Of a stretch of DNA of 64,000 bases, positions 35,666 through 45,935 are shown piece after piece (within the stretch, counting starts at the first letter, position 1; every line of letters starts with the position of its first letter). Position numbers and translations under genes: made by a program. The stretch covers positions 129,081-193,080 of the forward strand of contig NZ_BSEC01000004.1 of assembly GCF_027923385.1 (NCBI RefSeq). Direction: 5' to 3'. The notes below the pieces were generated by a model. It did not search any database. It was not told the DNA's origin and worked only from the letters and a program-made list of their open reading frames with translations. The stretch is from Methylocystis echinoides (GTDB lineage Bacteria; Pseudomonadota; Alphaproteobacteria; Rhizobiales; Beijerinckiaceae).

Positions 35666-36640
35666 CTAAAGCGCATGGATGCCATCATCTCGTCCAGAGA
35701 CATAAACCTCGACGCCATCGAGGCGCGAAGCAATCCGACGGATGCTGTCGGCTGGCAGCATCGAAAAAGCAGTGGAGAGCCCGTCCGCCACGGTCGCGGT
35801 CTGAGCAAACACGGAGACGCTGGACCATATCGGGCGCGCGGCGCCGGTGTGCGGATCGAAATGATGGGCGAATTTTCCCGATGTGTCGAACGCGGTTCCC
35901 GCGGCGGCGGAGGTGGCGACTGCTCGCGATGCGATTTCCACGGTGTGGTTGATTTCTCGCTTGCCGTTTTCAAGCCCAACCCGCCATAGCGATCCATCCG
36001 GGCGTGTGTCGAGCGCGCGCAGCTCTCCCATGTCAACCATCGTGTGCCCCACGCCTTCTCGCCGCAAGAGATCGCACACGCGATCGGTGATATAGCCTTG
36101 GGCGATTCCATTCAAAGTCAGCGCCATGCCTGGCGCCAGCGCGACGCGCGACTCGTCGAATGCGACCTTCTTCCAACCGACATGTGCGAGCGCCGCTGCG
36201 ATCCGAGCCGGTCCCGGACCGACTGGATCAGCGTCTGCGCGCGAGAAATGCGATGCATATAAATTCCAGAGCGGCTGCACGGTCGGATCGAAAGTGCCGC
36301 CGGTCAAATCATGCATCTCACGACATTCGCTCAGCAGGCGCAACAGGTCAGCCGGCGGGGCCTCCAGGATGGCGTCGCGATTGAGGCGGCAGAGCGCGCT
36401 ATCTGGCCGGTAGAGGCTGAATACGGCCTCGAGCCGTCGAGCTTCGGCGACACAAGCGTCGATTAATCGCTCCGCGGCCGGCGCGTCAGGATGATAAAGC
36501 TGGATCTCGCAATCCGCGCCGAGCGCGACGCCGCGCCACAGATGCTGGGCCGGCGCCGTTAGTCCGCGATCCGCCCCCAAGGCGGCGTATCCAGCGAAAG
36601 TGGCGGCAATCCTGAGGACGCGGCGGCGTGAGGCGATCAT
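35666..36640 (-). CDS. nosX: NosX, ApbE-type FMN transferase for NosR maturation
   Basis: This 324-residue exported flavin transferase attaches FMN to the Thr of the SGAT motif in NosR. A twin-arginine-like signal (ASRRRVLRIAATFAGYAAL) is followed by the ApbE core: EAVFSLYRPDSALCRLNRD, GTFDPTVQPLW, LTLNGIAQGYITDRV, and the catalytic-site VDMGELRALD and TSAAAGTAFD segments. It starts 20 bases after nosY and is the last gene of nosRZDFYX. Its presence in place of nosL follows the alphaproteobacterial clade I pattern. Confidence 0.93.
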   Translation of the reverse strand: MIASRRRVLRIAATFAGYAALGADRGLTAPAQHLWRGVALGADCEIQLYHPDAPAAERLIDACVAEARRLEAVFSLYRPDSALCRLNRDAILEAPPADLLRLLSECREMHDLTGGTFDPTVQPLWNLYASHFSRADADPVGPGPARIAAALAHVGWKKVAFDESRVALAPGMALTLNGIAQGYITDRVCDLLRREGVGHTMVDMGELRALDTRPDGSLWRVGLENGKREINHTVEIASRAVATSAAAGTAFDTSGKFAHHFDPHTGAARPIWSSVSVFAQTATVADGLSTAFSMLPADSIRRIASRLDGVEVYVSGRDDGIHAL

Positions 36641-36660
36641 AGGCTCTCCATGGTTTTAAG

Positions 36661-37491
36661 TTAGCGATCGCCGCGCGAGAACACAAAGATTGCCGCTATC
36701 AGCGGTCCGGCAATCCACGCGACCAGCGCCGCAAGAAACGCCCAAGGCGCGAGCGAAACTTCCGCCGAGACGCCGGCCATGCCGGCCAAGCGGCTCACGG
36801 TCGGAAAGACTGTGAGATTGAGAAGGCGATAAGCATCGGCCGGGTTGAACAAAAGCAGGGCGCTGATTGCGGCTTTCGACAAAAAGCGGCCCTGATCGGC
36901 GACGAGGGCGCCGAGCACGGCCATGTCGTAGAGCAGGACGAAAAAAAACCATATCCCCACAGCGGCGCCGGCCGCAGCGCCGCGATCGCGCGCCAGAACG
37001 GAGACGAGGTAACCCAACGCGAGGAAGGCGCAGCCAAGCAGAACCGATGATCCAATCAAAGCGCCAAAGGCTTGAATGGCCGGAGTTGAAAACTCCGCTT
37101 CCCGCACCGCCACCGCGACCCCTGCGATGCTGTACCCCACCACCGTCGCAAAGCAGAGCACGGCGGCGTGACCCAGGAACTTGCCGACGAGGAGTTGCGG
37201 CCGACTGAGCGGGTAGGTCAACAGCAGGAGCAGCGTGCCGCGTTCGCTTTCGCCCACGATCGCGTCGAAGCCGAGAAGAAGCGCAATGAGCGGCAACAGA
37301 AAGATAGTCAGGCTCGCGAGGCTGACAATTGTGACTTCGAGGGAACTGACGCCAACCGTGCCGGTTGGCGCGCTGCCAAGAAAACTTAAACTTAAGGCGA
37401 GGCCAGCCAGCAGAACGGTGATCGCCATGACCCACCGATTGCGCGAGGCCTCACGGATCTCCTTGGCGGCCATGGTGGCTATGGCGTTCAT
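36661..37491 (-). CDS. nosY: NosY, ABC-2-type permease for NosZ copper-site assembly
   Basis: The 276-residue membrane protein has six hydrophobic segments. The start (MNAIATMAAKEIREASRNRW) overlaps the nosF stop by 4 bases. It forms the NosDFY complex, in which it couples NosF ATP hydrolysis to periplasmic NosD for sulfur or copper delivery to the CuZ site. Conserved ERGTLLLLLTYPLSRPQLL coupling-loop sequence is visible near residue 90. Confidence 0.94.
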   Translation of the reverse strand: MNAIATMAAKEIREASRNRWVMAITVLLAGLALSLSFLGSAPTGTVGVSSLEVTIVSLASLTIFLLPLIALLLGFDAIVGESERGTLLLLLTYPLSRPQLLVGKFLGHAAVLCFATVVGYSIAGVAVAVREAEFSTPAIQAFGALIGSSVLLGCAFLALGYLVSVLARDRGAAAGAAVGIWFFFVLLYDMAVLGALVADQGRFLSKAAISALLLFNPADAYRLLNLTVFPTVSRLAGMAGVSAEVSLAPWAFLAALVAWIAGPLIAAIFVFSRGDR

Positions 37492-38384
37492 GACTCAGCC
37501 TCCGGCCCAAGAAAATGCGCGTAGAGATCGTCGAGACTGGGTTCTTCGATTTCCAGGTCGTCTTTGGCCTCGAGGCGCGGGGCGATTGCCTTGATGACTG
37601 CAATTTTTTCGTTCGGCTCGCAGAAGCGGGTCAGCTTGCCGTCGCCTTGCCTTTGCCATTCAGGACCGAGCCCTTGCCCTTCGCGCGCCGCGCGGAATGA
37701 AATTTTGATTGGCAGGCGCGCCAGGGCGCGTAGCGCAGCCACGCTGCCATCGGCAATCAACGCGCCTGAATTGAGCACGAGCACGCGATCGGCGGCGCCT
37801 TGCAGTTCGCCCAAGGCGTGCGACGACAACAGCACGGTGACGCCGCTCTGTCGCAGTCGACCGAGAATCTCGTAAAAGCTGCGCCGAAACCCGGGATCCA
37901 GGCCCGTCGTCGGCTCGTCGAGAAAGAGAATTTCCGGCGTGCCGATCAGCGCTTGCGCGAGCCCCAGACGTTGGCGCATGCCTTTCGAATAGGCGTCGAT
38001 GCGTCGATCGGCGGCCGCAGCCAAGCCAACTTGTTCCAAAAGCGCCATGTTGCGGCTTGTCGCCGCGCCTTTCAGTTTGGCGAAGAAATCCAGCGCTTCC
38101 CGGCCCGTGCTGGCAGGGTGAAACATCGCGTTCTCGGGGAGAAACCCCAAACGATTGCGAAAGGCCGCGCCCCCTGAAGACGGATCCAGGCCCAGAACCC
38201 GTATGGTTCCGGTTGACGGACGCGTCACGCCAAGCATGAGCCTGATAAGCGTGCTTTTGCCCGCGCCATTGTGGCCAACCAAGGCGACGGTCTTGCCGGC
38301 GTCCAGTTTGTAGGAGACGTCGTGCACGGCAACATGCGCGCCGTAGCGCTTGGTCACGCCGGCGAGTTCGACCACCGGCGTCAT
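37488..38384 (-). CDS. nosF: NosF, ABC ATPase of the NosDFY complex
   Basis: The 298-residue ATPase has Walker A ALVGHNGAGKSTLIRL (residues about 35-50), a Q-loop-region GFLPENAMFHP, signature YSKGMRQRLGLAQALIG, Walker B EILFLDEPTTGLDPG and switch SSHALGE. It overlaps nosD by 4 bases upstream and nosY by 4 bases downstream, giving tight translational coupling. It powers NosY/NosD during maturation of the tetranuclear CuZ cluster. Confidence 0.96.
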   Translation of the reverse strand: MTPVVELAGVTKRYGAHVAVHDVSYKLDAGKTVALVGHNGAGKSTLIRLMLGVTRPSTGTIRVLGLDPSSGGAAFRNRLGFLPENAMFHPASTGREALDFFAKLKGAATSRNMALLEQVGLAAAADRRIDAYSKGMRQRLGLAQALIGTPEILFLDEPTTGLDPGFRRSFYEILGRLRQSGVTVLLSSHALGELQGAADRVLVLNSGALIADGSVAALRALARLPIKISFRAAREGQGLGPEWQRQGDGKLTRFCEPNEKIAVIKAIAPRLEAKDDLEIEEPSLDDLYAHFLGPEAES

Positions 38385-39646
38385 GGCTTGGGCTCCGGGG
38401 CCGCCGCAGCTATTTGCGGCGGGGTCATCAACGGCGCGCTGTCGATCACGCCGCCGGGGTGTAGAGCGGGGAATTGAGCCTGCGCCCAGCGCAACGTCGA
38501 CACAGCTGGGCTATTCAGCAATAATTTGGCCGCAGGGTTGATCCAGACGACGCGGTCGACCAAATCATTGGGTCTGTAAGCAACATCTGCGATCCCGTCA
38601 TTGTCGAGATCGAAGGCGGGATTGTCGCTCCAATAGTTCCCGCGCCTCTTATCGGACCAGTCCAGCGCCCGGGTGCCGACGTATTTCACCTGATTACGGT
38701 TGTCGATGAACGCATTTTCGGAAATGACGTTCTGTTCGGAGCCGGCGGTGAAGTGAACGCCGATCTCGCACCCTTCGAACCGATTGCGGCGGAATCTGTT
38801 AAAGTTCGCATTATAGATGAAGACGCACTTTTCTGCGCCGACCACGGCGTTCTCTTCAATCGTCGAGCGATTGGCGTAGTTGAGCAAAATGCCTTCGTCG
38901 CGATCCCCCTCCGAACGATTGCCCCGCACCAACAGACGATCCGAATACATCAGCGCGAAGCCCGAGTGATTACCCCGCGAACGGTTTAAGCTAACTTCGC
39001 TGTCGTGCGTGTACATGTAGTGAATGGCGAAACGCACGTTGTGCAGGAAATTGTTACGAAAGACATTTCTGCGGCTGCTCGTCACGAATATGCCGTCCTG
39101 CCCGAAAGTGATGTCGTTGTCCTCGATGCGCGCGCCGGGGGCGTTCCAGACATAGACGCCGTTCCCGGCCTCGCTGGTGCGCAAGTCACTTCGTCCACGG
39201 ATGACGTTACGCCGGATCACGCTGTCTTCGGCGCCCCACACCATGACGCCTATGAGATTGTCCTCGATCACCAGATCCTCGACCGTCGCGCCCTTCGCGA
39301 CCCGATCCAGAAATACGCCGGCATCCATTTTGGCCAGATCGAGGCCAGAATGGCGGACGGTCAATTGCGCGAGACGCACCCCTTGCGCCAAAACCTCGAT
39401 CACGCGCCCTTTTCCGCCGCCGTCGATGACGACGCCAGCCTGTCCCTTGATGGTCAAGGGCCGCGTGATCGCCAGCGGCCCGGGGTAAACCCCCGGCGCC
39501 AGCTCCACGGTGTCTCCCGGCGTCGATTTCGCGAGCACTGCGGTGAGGGTTTCGACGTTCGCTTTCCGCACCGCCGCCATCGCCGGTTCTTGACCGGCGA
39601 CGGCAAGAGCCGCCATGCACACGCAAACCGTGAAAGGTCGTCTCAT
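38381..39646 (-). CDS. nosD: NosD, periplasmic right-handed beta-helix maturation protein
   Basis: ATG39646 overlaps the nosZ stop as ATGA and opens a signal peptide ([20 protein letters not shown]). The body is made of parallel-beta-helix (CASH/NosD) repeats such as [18 protein letters not shown] and [21 protein letters not shown] conserved [20 protein letters not shown] end follows. NosD docks on NosY outside the membrane and transfers sulfur or copper to NosZ. The 421-residue length is standard. Confidence 0.95.
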   Translation of the reverse strand: MRRPFTVCVCMAALAVAGQEPAMAAVRKANVETLTAVLAKSTPGDTVELAPGVYPGPLAITRPLTIKGQAGVVIDGGGKGRVIEVLAQGVRLAQLTVRHSGLDLAKMDAGVFLDRVAKGATVEDLVIEDNLIGVMVWGAEDSVIRRNVIRGRSDLRTSEAGNGVYVWNAPGARIEDNDITFGQDGIFVTSSRRNVFRNNFLHNVRFAIHYMYTHDSEVSLNRSRGNHSGFALMYSDRLLVRGNRSEGDRDEGILLNYANRSTIEENAVVGAEKCVFIYNANFNRFRRNRFEGCEIGVHFTAGSEQNVISENAFIDNRNQVKYVGTRALDWSDKRRGNYWSDNPAFDLDNDGIADVAYRPNDLVDRVVWINPAAKLLLNSPAVSTLRWAQAQFPALHPGGVIDSAPLMTPPQIAAAAPEPKP

Positions 39647-41571
39647 GCGGCTTCGACGATCATTCTGCCTGCCATCTCCATATGCAAAGCGTGGCAAAAC
39701 CACTGACAGTAATACCAATTGACGCCGGGACGGTCGGCGGTGAACGTCACCGACGCGGTTGCCTGAGGGCCGATCTCCATGGCGATTCCATGGCGCGTCA
39801 GTGTAAAGCCATGAGTCAGGTTTTCGACATCGTCCATATTGGTGATGTAGATCGTCACTTCGTCGCCCTGCTTGACGGTGAAGTTGTCGACGCTGAATAC
39901 AGGGGCGCGCGCCGTCATGTAGACGCGCACCTTTTTGCCGTCTCGAACGACCTTCGCCGCGTCGTCAAGATCGACGCCATCCTTTTTGGCTTGAACGCGC
40001 GCCTCTTCCCAAAGCGGATCGTCACGCTTGTAGATTCGCGTCGGATTGACCTTTGAGCGATGCACGATGCAGGCGTCGTGCGGCTCGGCGACACTGGGGC
40101 CATCATGGACGACGGCCATTTGCTCGCCGGAAATGTCGACCAGCTGATCATTATTGGGACAGAGCGGACCGACGCTGAGGAACCGATCCTTCGAGAACTT
40201 GTTGAGCGAGAGCAGCCATTTTCCGTCGGCTTCCTTCGTCTCGCCCATAGAGGTGTGATTGTGGCCCGGCTGATAGTGCACATCGAGCTTCTGTACGATC
40301 GGGCTGACCTTCTCGCCTTTGAAGGCGCGACGCGCTTTGTCGATGTTCCATTTTACGATTTGACTGTCGATGAACACCGTCGTAAAGGCGTTGCCGCGCC
40401 CATCGAAAGCCGTGTGCAGCGGCCCCAGCCCGAGCTCCGGCTCGGCGACCACAACGTCGCGAGGCTTGATCTTGTCGTCGAAGAGGTCATCGAACAGTGT
40501 GACGTCGAGGAGGCTGACGGTGGGCGAGAGCTTGCCGTTGATGGCGAGATGCTTGCCGTCCGGCGCCATGTTGCAGCCATGGGGATTGTTGGAGATGGGG
40601 ACGTATCGCGTGTAGGCGGAGCCGTGGCGGCCATCGACGACGCGAACGCCGCCGATCTCTTTGTAGTCGCCCTTCTTGATCGCTTCTTCGATGCGCTTGA
40701 TGTTGAAGATGACCGCCCAGTCCTGCGGGCTCGAGGTCATATCCGCCGAGGTGAAGCCCATTTCGGAATTGTAGCAGGTCGAGAAGGCGTATGCGCCTGT
40801 GTAATCCGCGTCGCAATTATCGAGATTGCCGTCTATTTGCACCTGCCAGGCGATCTTCATTGTGTCGCCATCGATCGCGGTGAAGAAGTCGGCGTATTTC
40901 TTCTTGTCCTCCGTCGCCGCATGATTTTTGCCGTCGTTCGGCAAAGGCACGATATGCTCGCCATTTGCGAAAACATAGCCGGTGCGGGGGAATTTCTGTA
41001 GCCGGAGCCCATGAATGTCGGTGACGTTTGGGATCTCGATAATTTTGTCCGTCTTCATGATATCGCAGCGAATCCGCGCCACCCGGCAGTTCGCCTTGTC
41101 ATTGATGAAGATGTAGCGGCCGTCATACGTTCCGTCGGTGAAGGACATGTGCGGATGGTGCAGGTCGCCGTTTTGATACGTCCCGCCGCGGTTCTTCAAA
41201 AAAGTTCGGGTCGCCGGCAGTAGTCCTTCCGTCAGGACGCGCCGGCTTTCGTTGGTCAAGCCCCATCCGGTGGCGCTACAGCGATTGAACACAGGAATGC
41301 GCGCAAATTCACGCATGGACGGCAGACCCAGGACGCGAACTTCTCCCGACTGGCCGCCGCTGAAGAAGGCGTAATATTCATCGAGATCGCCTGGCTTCAC
41401 TTCCGCCTTGTTGGCGCCCGCGGGAGCCGCTTTGGCGGCGTTGACGCCAACGGTCGTATTCGTCGCAAGCTCGAAGCCAGCGACGCCGCCGCCGCCAACG
41501 AGAGCGGCGGTCTTTGCAACGCCGCCTAACAGGCCGCGACGATTGATTTTGGGGAATTCGATGTCGGACAT
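39643..41571 (-). CDS. nosZ: NosZ, nitrous oxide reductase (clade I, Tat-exported)
   Basis: This periplasmic copper enzyme reduces N2O to N2. ATG41571 ([17 protein letters not shown]) begins 5 bases after nosR; a TTG 9 bases earlier is ignored. The twin-arginine signal [15 protein letters not shown] marks clade I. The seven-bladed propeller carries the CuZ histidines in [37 protein letters not shown] and EPHDACIV. The C-terminal cupredoxin domain carries the CuA ligands in [17 protein letters not shown]. All expected ligands are present at the normal length of about 642 residues, so an active enzyme is predicted. Confidence 0.98.
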   Translation of the reverse strand: MSDIEFPKINRRGLLGGVAKTAALVGGGGVAGFELATNTTVGVNAAKAAPAGANKAEVKPGDLDEYYAFFSGGQSGEVRVLGLPSMREFARIPVFNRCSATGWGLTNESRRVLTEGLLPATRTFLKNRGGTYQNGDLHHPHMSFTDGTYDGRYIFINDKANCRVARIRCDIMKTDKIIEIPNVTDIHGLRLQKFPRTGYVFANGEHIVPLPNDGKNHAATEDKKKYADFFTAIDGDTMKIAWQVQIDGNLDNCDADYTGAYAFSTCYNSEMGFTSADMTSSPQDWAVIFNIKRIEEAIKKGDYKEIGGVRVVDGRHGSAYTRYVPISNNPHGCNMAPDGKHLAINGKLSPTVSLLDVTLFDDLFDDKIKPRDVVVAEPELGLGPLHTAFDGRGNAFTTVFIDSQIVKWNIDKARRAFKGEKVSPIVQKLDVHYQPGHNHTSMGETKEADGKWLLSLNKFSKDRFLSVGPLCPNNDQLVDISGEQMAVVHDGPSVAEPHDACIVHRSKVNPTRIYKRDDPLWEEARVQAKKDGVDLDDAAKVVRDGKKVRVYMTARAPVFSVDNFTVKQGDEVTIYITNMDDVENLTHGFTLTRHGIAMEIGPQATASVTFTADRPGVNWYYCQWFCHALHMEMAGRMIVEAA

Positions 41572-41576
41572 TGCGA

Positions 41577-43763
41577 TCAATCCTTGGTTGTGTCGCTTGC
41601 CCTTGCCGGTGAGGCTTGGGCGAGAGCTGGCTTCGATTTAAGGCTGGTGGCCAAGATCGGGCCCTGGGCGGCGATGCGTTCCTTTTTCAGTCGCACTTGA
41701 ATCATGTGCGGACAGAGGTGGTCATCGTAGTAAAGAACCTGACAATGCAGGCATTGAATGCATTCGTTTGGGTTGATATGCCCTTCGGGGTGAATTGCAT
41801 TGACAGGGCATTCAAAGGCGCAGCGACCGCAGGGCGAACCACATTCCTTGTAGCGTCTGAGCCAATCGAACATCCGCATTCGTCCAGGGATCGCAAGCGC
41901 CGCGCCGAGTGGGCAGAGGTAACGGCAATAAAAGCGCTCGATGAGCAAAGCAGGGGCGAGCATCGCCAGCGCGAATGCGACGAAAGGCCAGTCGCGGACG
42001 AAATGCAGGACGATCGCGGTCTTGAACGGCTCGACTTCCGCCGCGCGTTCGGCGAAAGAGAGATCGTGCAGCGATAGGCCGAAGAGGCCGAGAAACAGGA
42101 TGTATTTTAGCGGCCAGAGTCGTTCGTGCAGACCCCAGGGCAGCGTGAGTCTCGGCAACTTCAACCTTGTGGCGGCCAATCCAATGAATTCCTGAAGAGC
42201 CCCGAATGGGCACAGCCAGCCGCAGAATGAGCCGCGTCCCCAAAAGAGCATGCCGACGGCGACCGCCGTCCAGAGGATGAAGACCAGGGGATCCAGGAGA
42301 AAACTGTCCCATCGGAACGCCCCGCTCATCAACGAGCCAGAGAAAGCGAAGACATTGACGACCGAAAGCTGGGCGTGTTCCCACCACCCCAGCCACATGA
42401 GGGTGAAGAGGAGAAATCCCAGGCGGATTCGCTGAAACAGCGTCGGGCGTTTGGTGAGCAAGTTCTGAAAAAAGAAAATGCCGGTTAGGATCGCGAGCGC
42501 GACGCCAAGAGTTGCGATCTCCGTTGCGCGGGCGCGCCAAACCGACATCCAGATCGCCGGCTCGGGAGACGTTGCCGTCGAGACGGCGGAAGGAGGCGGC
42601 GGACCCCGTTTTGCGAGATATTTTTCAGGGAGGCGATACTCTGCGTCGAATGTGACGAAGGCCTTCTCCAGCGCCCCGGTCGCGCGCTGCACGAGCAACT
42701 GGAGTCGCCAGGGTCGAGCGGGATCGAATGCTTGCGACTCGGGCACGATGAACAACCCGATCTCGTCGAATCGGGGAGCGTCCGGCGGGGCCAGCTCGCC
42801 GAGCCGGCGATAATCCCGATCGTGGAAACGCGTGGTGGCGTCCGCCTGGACGAGCGCGATCCGATCGAAGATGCCGCCGCGCACATAGCCGGAGCCTTTC
42901 CACGAGTAGCGGCCGCCACCCGCGACGAGCAGCGCCTGTTGCCCTGGTTTGAGGCGAGCGGCCAAGTTTGCGTATTCAGCTTCGCCAAGCAGGCTCTTGC
43001 CGATCGCGGGAACGCTCACTGGGGCGACGTAAAGGTCGATGAACGAACCGCCGTCGTCTTTCGGCTCTGGCCGGGCGGCGGCCGCGGCGTTGCCGCTCCG
43101 CTCGAACGCCGCGTTGACCGCATCCACGCTGAGGCTGAGACGCGCAACGGAGCCGTCGCCGACGAGCGCCCGCCAATCTTCGACGGCGCCCGCATTGGGG
43201 TCGACTTTGGGCGCCTCGGAGGCGGCGCTCTCGGACGGCGCGCCAGCGAGCTTTTGGGCGACCTTGAGTTGCGAACGGGTGATGCTGTCGCCGATCACCA
43301 TCATGCTGACCGTCGCGCCGCTGACGATGTCGACCGGCGGCTTCTCCCGCAACCGTCCCGCGTCGCGCACGTTCGCGCCCACATATCCGTCGATGAATGC
43401 GCGTACTTTGGATTCGGCGATGCCGACGAGCACGATTGGCTCGTGATGTTCGACGAGCTTAAGCCCAGTTAAGGTTCCGGTTGGGTTCATGCCGATCAGA
43501 ATGCTGATCGGTTTCCCAGAATATCCGGTCGCGTCGGTCCAGTCGCTGTTCAGCCAGACCGAGCCGAGGGCGCGTGAGCCGGCGTAAGCGGTGGCGAGCG
43601 CAGGCCGACCTTCGGGCGGTCCAAGATGGTCGGAGCCCGGCACGAGTTCCGCAGGCTTCACTTCGGCGAGAAACTTGCCTAAGCGGTCCTCGGCGCTCGC
43701 GCTCGACAGAAGTCCCCATCCCGCAAGGAAGGCGGCGGCAATAATGTATCGCAGATACGTAAT
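41577..43763 (-). CDS. nosR: NosR, membrane iron-sulfur flavoprotein for N2O reduction
   Basis: NosR donates electrons to NosZ and is needed for nos expression. Parts in order: a signal peptide, a periplasmic FMN-binding domain with the flavinylation motif DIVSGATVS (about residue 145 from the upstream start), five to six transmembrane helices, two CxxxCP motifs ([20 protein letters not shown]) and two 4Fe-4S clusters ([31 protein letters not shown]). The first ATG/GTG/TTG in frame (GTG43661) would remove the signal peptide. The frame stays open upstream with [20 protein letters not shown], and the best-placed start is ATT43763, 8 bases after GAGAGGA. A non-standard start or an upstream sequence error is therefore likely. 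Confidence 0.93.
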   Translation of the reverse strand: MTYLRYIIAAAFLAGWGLLSSASAEDRLGKFLAEVKPAELVPGSDHLGPPEGRPALATAYAGSRALGSVWLNSDWTDATGYSGKPISILIGMNPTGTLTGLKLVEHHEPIVLVGIAESKVRAFIDGYVGANVRDAGRLREKPPVDIVSGATVSMMVIGDSITRSQLKVAQKLAGAPSESAASEAPKVDPNAGAVEDWRALVGDGSVARLSLSVDAVNAAFERSGNAAAAARPEPKDDGGSFIDLYVAPVSVPAIGKSLLGEAEYANLAARLKPGQQALLVAGGGRYSWKGSGYVRGGIFDRIALVQADATTRFHDRDYRRLGELAPPDAPRFDEIGLFIVPESQAFDPARPWRLQLLVQRATGALEKAFVTFDAEYRLPEKYLAKRGPPPPSAVSTATSPEPAIWMSVWRARATEIATLGVALAILTGIFFFQNLLTKRPTLFQRIRLGFLLFTLMWLGWWEHAQLSVVNVFAFSGSLMSGAFRWDSFLLDPLVFILWTAVAVGMLFWGRGSFCGWLCPFGALQEFIGLAATRLKLPRLTLPWGLHERLWPLKYILFLGLFGLSLHDLSFAERAAEVEPFKTAIVLHFVRDWPFVAFALAMLAPALLIERFYCRYLCPLGAALAIPGRMRMFDWLRRYKECGSPCGRCAFECPVNAIHPEGHINPNECIQCLHCQVLYYDDHLCPHMIQVRLKKERIAAQGPILATSLKSKPALAQASPARASDTTKD

Positions 43764-43883
43764 TTTGGGCGTCCTCTCAGTGCCGGGTGACCGATTCGTG
43801 CTGCCGCGATCCGATTTCTATCAGAAACCTGTTCTTTTTCACCTTCTAGACGCCGGATTCGCCGCGACCCATAGCCGCATTTA

Positions 43884-43899
43884 TAATACGTATTCGGAT
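43884..43899. promoter_or_regulatory. Candidate operator shared by nosR and the ferritin-like gene
   Basis: TAATACGTATTCGGAT contains the palindrome AATACGTATT. It lies 39 bases before the ferritin-like ATG and about 120 bases before nosR. The hcp promoter holds TAATAGGTATTCGAAT (47797-47812), identical at 14 of 16 positions. NsrR, encoded beside hcp, is the obvious candidate binder. Confidence 0.5.
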
Positions 43900-43937
43900 G
43901 ACAGGGCCGTAACGAACAACCTTGAGCGGAGACGACG

Positions 43938-44831
43938 ATGAAGCCAAATGTCTGGACTCGGGCGAGGATGATGGCGACGGTCGCAGAGATCGAGCGCCGC
44001 GAGGCGGAGGTCCTCCGTGCTTCGCTTCGGGCGACGACGACCTATGACGAGGACGCCGCCGGTCGTCTCCAAGAATGGATCGATCGCAAAGAAGCGCGCA
44101 TTCGCGGCATTCGCGGCGTTTCCGAATTGACGACGAAGCGAGGCGTCGAGCTGGCTTCCGACGTGTCCGCCTTGCAAGATATGCCGGTTGATCCGCGATT
44201 GGGCGATCGCGACTGGGAGGAAGCTGCGCTGCTTGGCGCCTACGCCGCGCTCGCGAAAGTCGCCGTCGAAAGATCGCGCGCGTTTCGCTTGTTTACTTAT
44301 GTTTCCGCCGAGGCGACGGACCCCGAGACGAAAACGCTAGCCGAGTCGCTCGCAAGCGAGCAGCTGACGGAAGCCGCGGACCTGCGCGTTGCTCGCCGCC
44401 TGGCCTGGCGCGGGGAGGTGCGATCGCCAGGGCTCTGGCGTGATTTTCTGACGTCGTTTGACGATCCTGTAGTCGCCGCAGACTTGATGCGAGCGATTGG
44501 AATGTGTGCGGCGGATGAAATCGAAAGATTGGCCAATGCGTCTGCTCAGCCAGCCGAGGCGACAAAGCTTCGTGAGGCCGCCGAAGCGCTTCGGGCCGGG
44601 GGCGTCTCGACGAACTTTTTGCCCCAGCGAATGATCGACGCCGTCTTCAGCCCACTTAGTGGGAGGACGCCCATCATTCGCGCCCGCCAGTTGTCGCAAC
44701 GACTCTTTGAGGTTTGCAACGGTGTTGCGATACACGCGGGCGATGACGAGATCGTACGTCTTGCTCAACGGACCGCGGCTAACGCAATTACGGCGATCAA
44801 AATCCTTAGCGCCGCCGCAGAGGAAGAATAA
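43938..44831 (+). CDS. Unrecognised ferritin-like protein divergent from nos
   Basis: This is a 297-residue soluble, mostly helical protein with no signal peptide. ATG43938 follows GGAGAC. The middle (residues about 90-160: AAYAALAKVAVERSRAFRLF, then ATDPETKTLAESLASEQ) resembles ferritin-like or rubrerythrin helices, but the usual ExxH metal pairs are not obvious; His is almost absent. The second half (AADLMRAIGMCAADEIERLA ... IHAGDDEIVRLAQRTAANAI) may repeat the fold. It shares the nosR promoter region and the 43884-43899 motif, so co-regulation with N2O reduction is likely. Function is unknown. Confidence 0.65.
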   Translation: MKPNVWTRARMMATVAEIERREAEVLRASLRATTTYDEDAAGRLQEWIDRKEARIRGIRGVSELTTKRGVELASDVSALQDMPVDPRLGDRDWEEAALLGAYAALAKVAVERSRAFRLFTYVSAEATDPETKTLAESLASEQLTEAADLRVARRLAWRGEVRSPGLWRDFLTSFDDPVVAADLMRAIGMCAADEIERLANASAQPAEATKLREAAEALRAGGVSTNFLPQRMIDAVFSPLSGRTPIIRARQLSQRLFEVCNGVAIHAGDDEIVRLAQRTAANAITAIKILSAAAEEE

Positions 44832-45180
44832 ATCGCGACGGCTCGGCATTGATGGGGTTCGTCAATCGCTTGCAGGTCGCAAGAAAGGCTGCAGGTGTCT
44901 TTGGAGTCGGATCTAGAGGATGCGCGTAGGCCTATCGCTGCACGGACAGCTCACTTCCGCCGTCCGACGCAGAATCAACCCAGCGTGGACGCTTATGGGA
45001 AGCGCGGGGCACTGCGGCGCGATGCGCTTGGGTCGACCGGAGTTCCTCGTAGAAGCCCCTCACAGGTGAGGCCTGGCCACGCGCTGGCCCGCATGCGGCC
45101 GGGGCCCACCAGACCAAGACGCAATCGCTGAATTTCGCGATTGTGCCGGCCGTCCCACGGCTCAAGACGGAGAAGCCTCG
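44832..45180. other. Intergenic stretch, no gene recognised
   Basis: Between the convergent ferritin-like and DUF2478 genes no supported ORF or structured element was seen. Confidence 0.5.
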
Positions 45181-45687
45181 CTAATTCGACCGAGCGCCTT
45201 CCCACCATCTCCGTATCGCCGCATCATCCGCCGGCAGCAGGATCGAGTCGGGCGCAAAGGCTCGCCACGCCTCAAGATGCTTCTCCGAAACCGAGGTCAG
45301 CAGGGGTTTATTTCCGGCGATGGCTGCTTCGAACGCTCTTGCCAAGCCCCTGCCCATGGTTTCGAGCTTTCCAAACTTGCTGAGGACAACAAGGTCGCTC
45401 GTTGCAAGGTCGACGAGCACGTCGCGGCCCGCAGTCTCAACGCCGGCGGCGTCTATGTCACATGACGTGCCCACAGGGGGCGTCTCAAGATGAATTTGAT
45501 AAGCCTCGCCCGAATTTATTTCCCGGAGGAAGCCCGCAGTGCAGGTGCGATCCGAGGCGCCATCGGGCTCGGAGAGCGCGCCCGCGATTTTCGTTCCCCC
45601 CGCCCGCCATTCGGCGACCAAGGCGGCAAACAAGGGTTGGACGACTGCGCTTCGTCCCCCTGTTACCGCGGCAATCCGGTTTCGCAT
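45181..45687 (-). CDS. DUF2478 family protein (NTPase-like)
   Basis: The 168-residue protein starts at 45687 (MRNRIAAVTGGRSAVVQPLF), where the family normally begins; 36 upstream codons are rejected. It has a P-loop-like but degenerate glycine segment, DLVVLSKFGKLETMGRGLAR and FAPDSILLPAD, all typical of DUF2478. The family often neighbours molybdate or nitrogen-oxide genes and resembles THEP1-type nucleotide-binding proteins, but its function is unknown. The C-terminus RRWWEG is family-typical. Confidence 0.8.
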   Translation of the reverse strand: MRNRIAAVTGGRSAVVQPLFAALVAEWRAGGTKIAGALSEPDGASDRTCTAGFLREINSGEAYQIHLETPPVGTSCDIDAAGVETAGRDVLVDLATSDLVVLSKFGKLETMGRGLARAFEAAIAGNKPLLTSVSEKHLEAWRAFAPDSILLPADDAAIRRWWEGARSN

Positions 45688-45935
45688 GTAAGCCACTGTC
45701 CTCTTCCTCGATGAGAGCCACGCATTTTTATATAAGCTTCGCTCGGACGAAAAATTAAGCTCTGGGCCAGCTGCGGCAAAATCCCGCATGTGCATTTGCA
45801 GATGATTGGATCAGCGTCCCGCGCCGAAGTTTGCTTCATCCAAACGGCTCGACAGCTGATAGGCGCCAAGCCCGGCGGGAGGATTTCGCGGCCGTAGGTA
45901 AAACCGCGCTCCGAAAGCGCCACCACTGATCCGCC

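Noticed and set aside
35542..36111. 189-codon minus-strand ORF overlapping nosX
   Set aside because: Different frame of nosX with Ser/Arg/Pro-rich content; nosX is the supported gene.
36661..37491. Possible hidden nosL between nosY and nosX
   Set aside because: The nosY-nosX spacer is only 20 bases and no lipoprotein-type ORF with Met/Cys copper motif was seen anywhere in 33-54 kb.
40060..41001. 313-codon plus-strand ORF opposite nosZ
   Set aside because: Shadow of nosZ.
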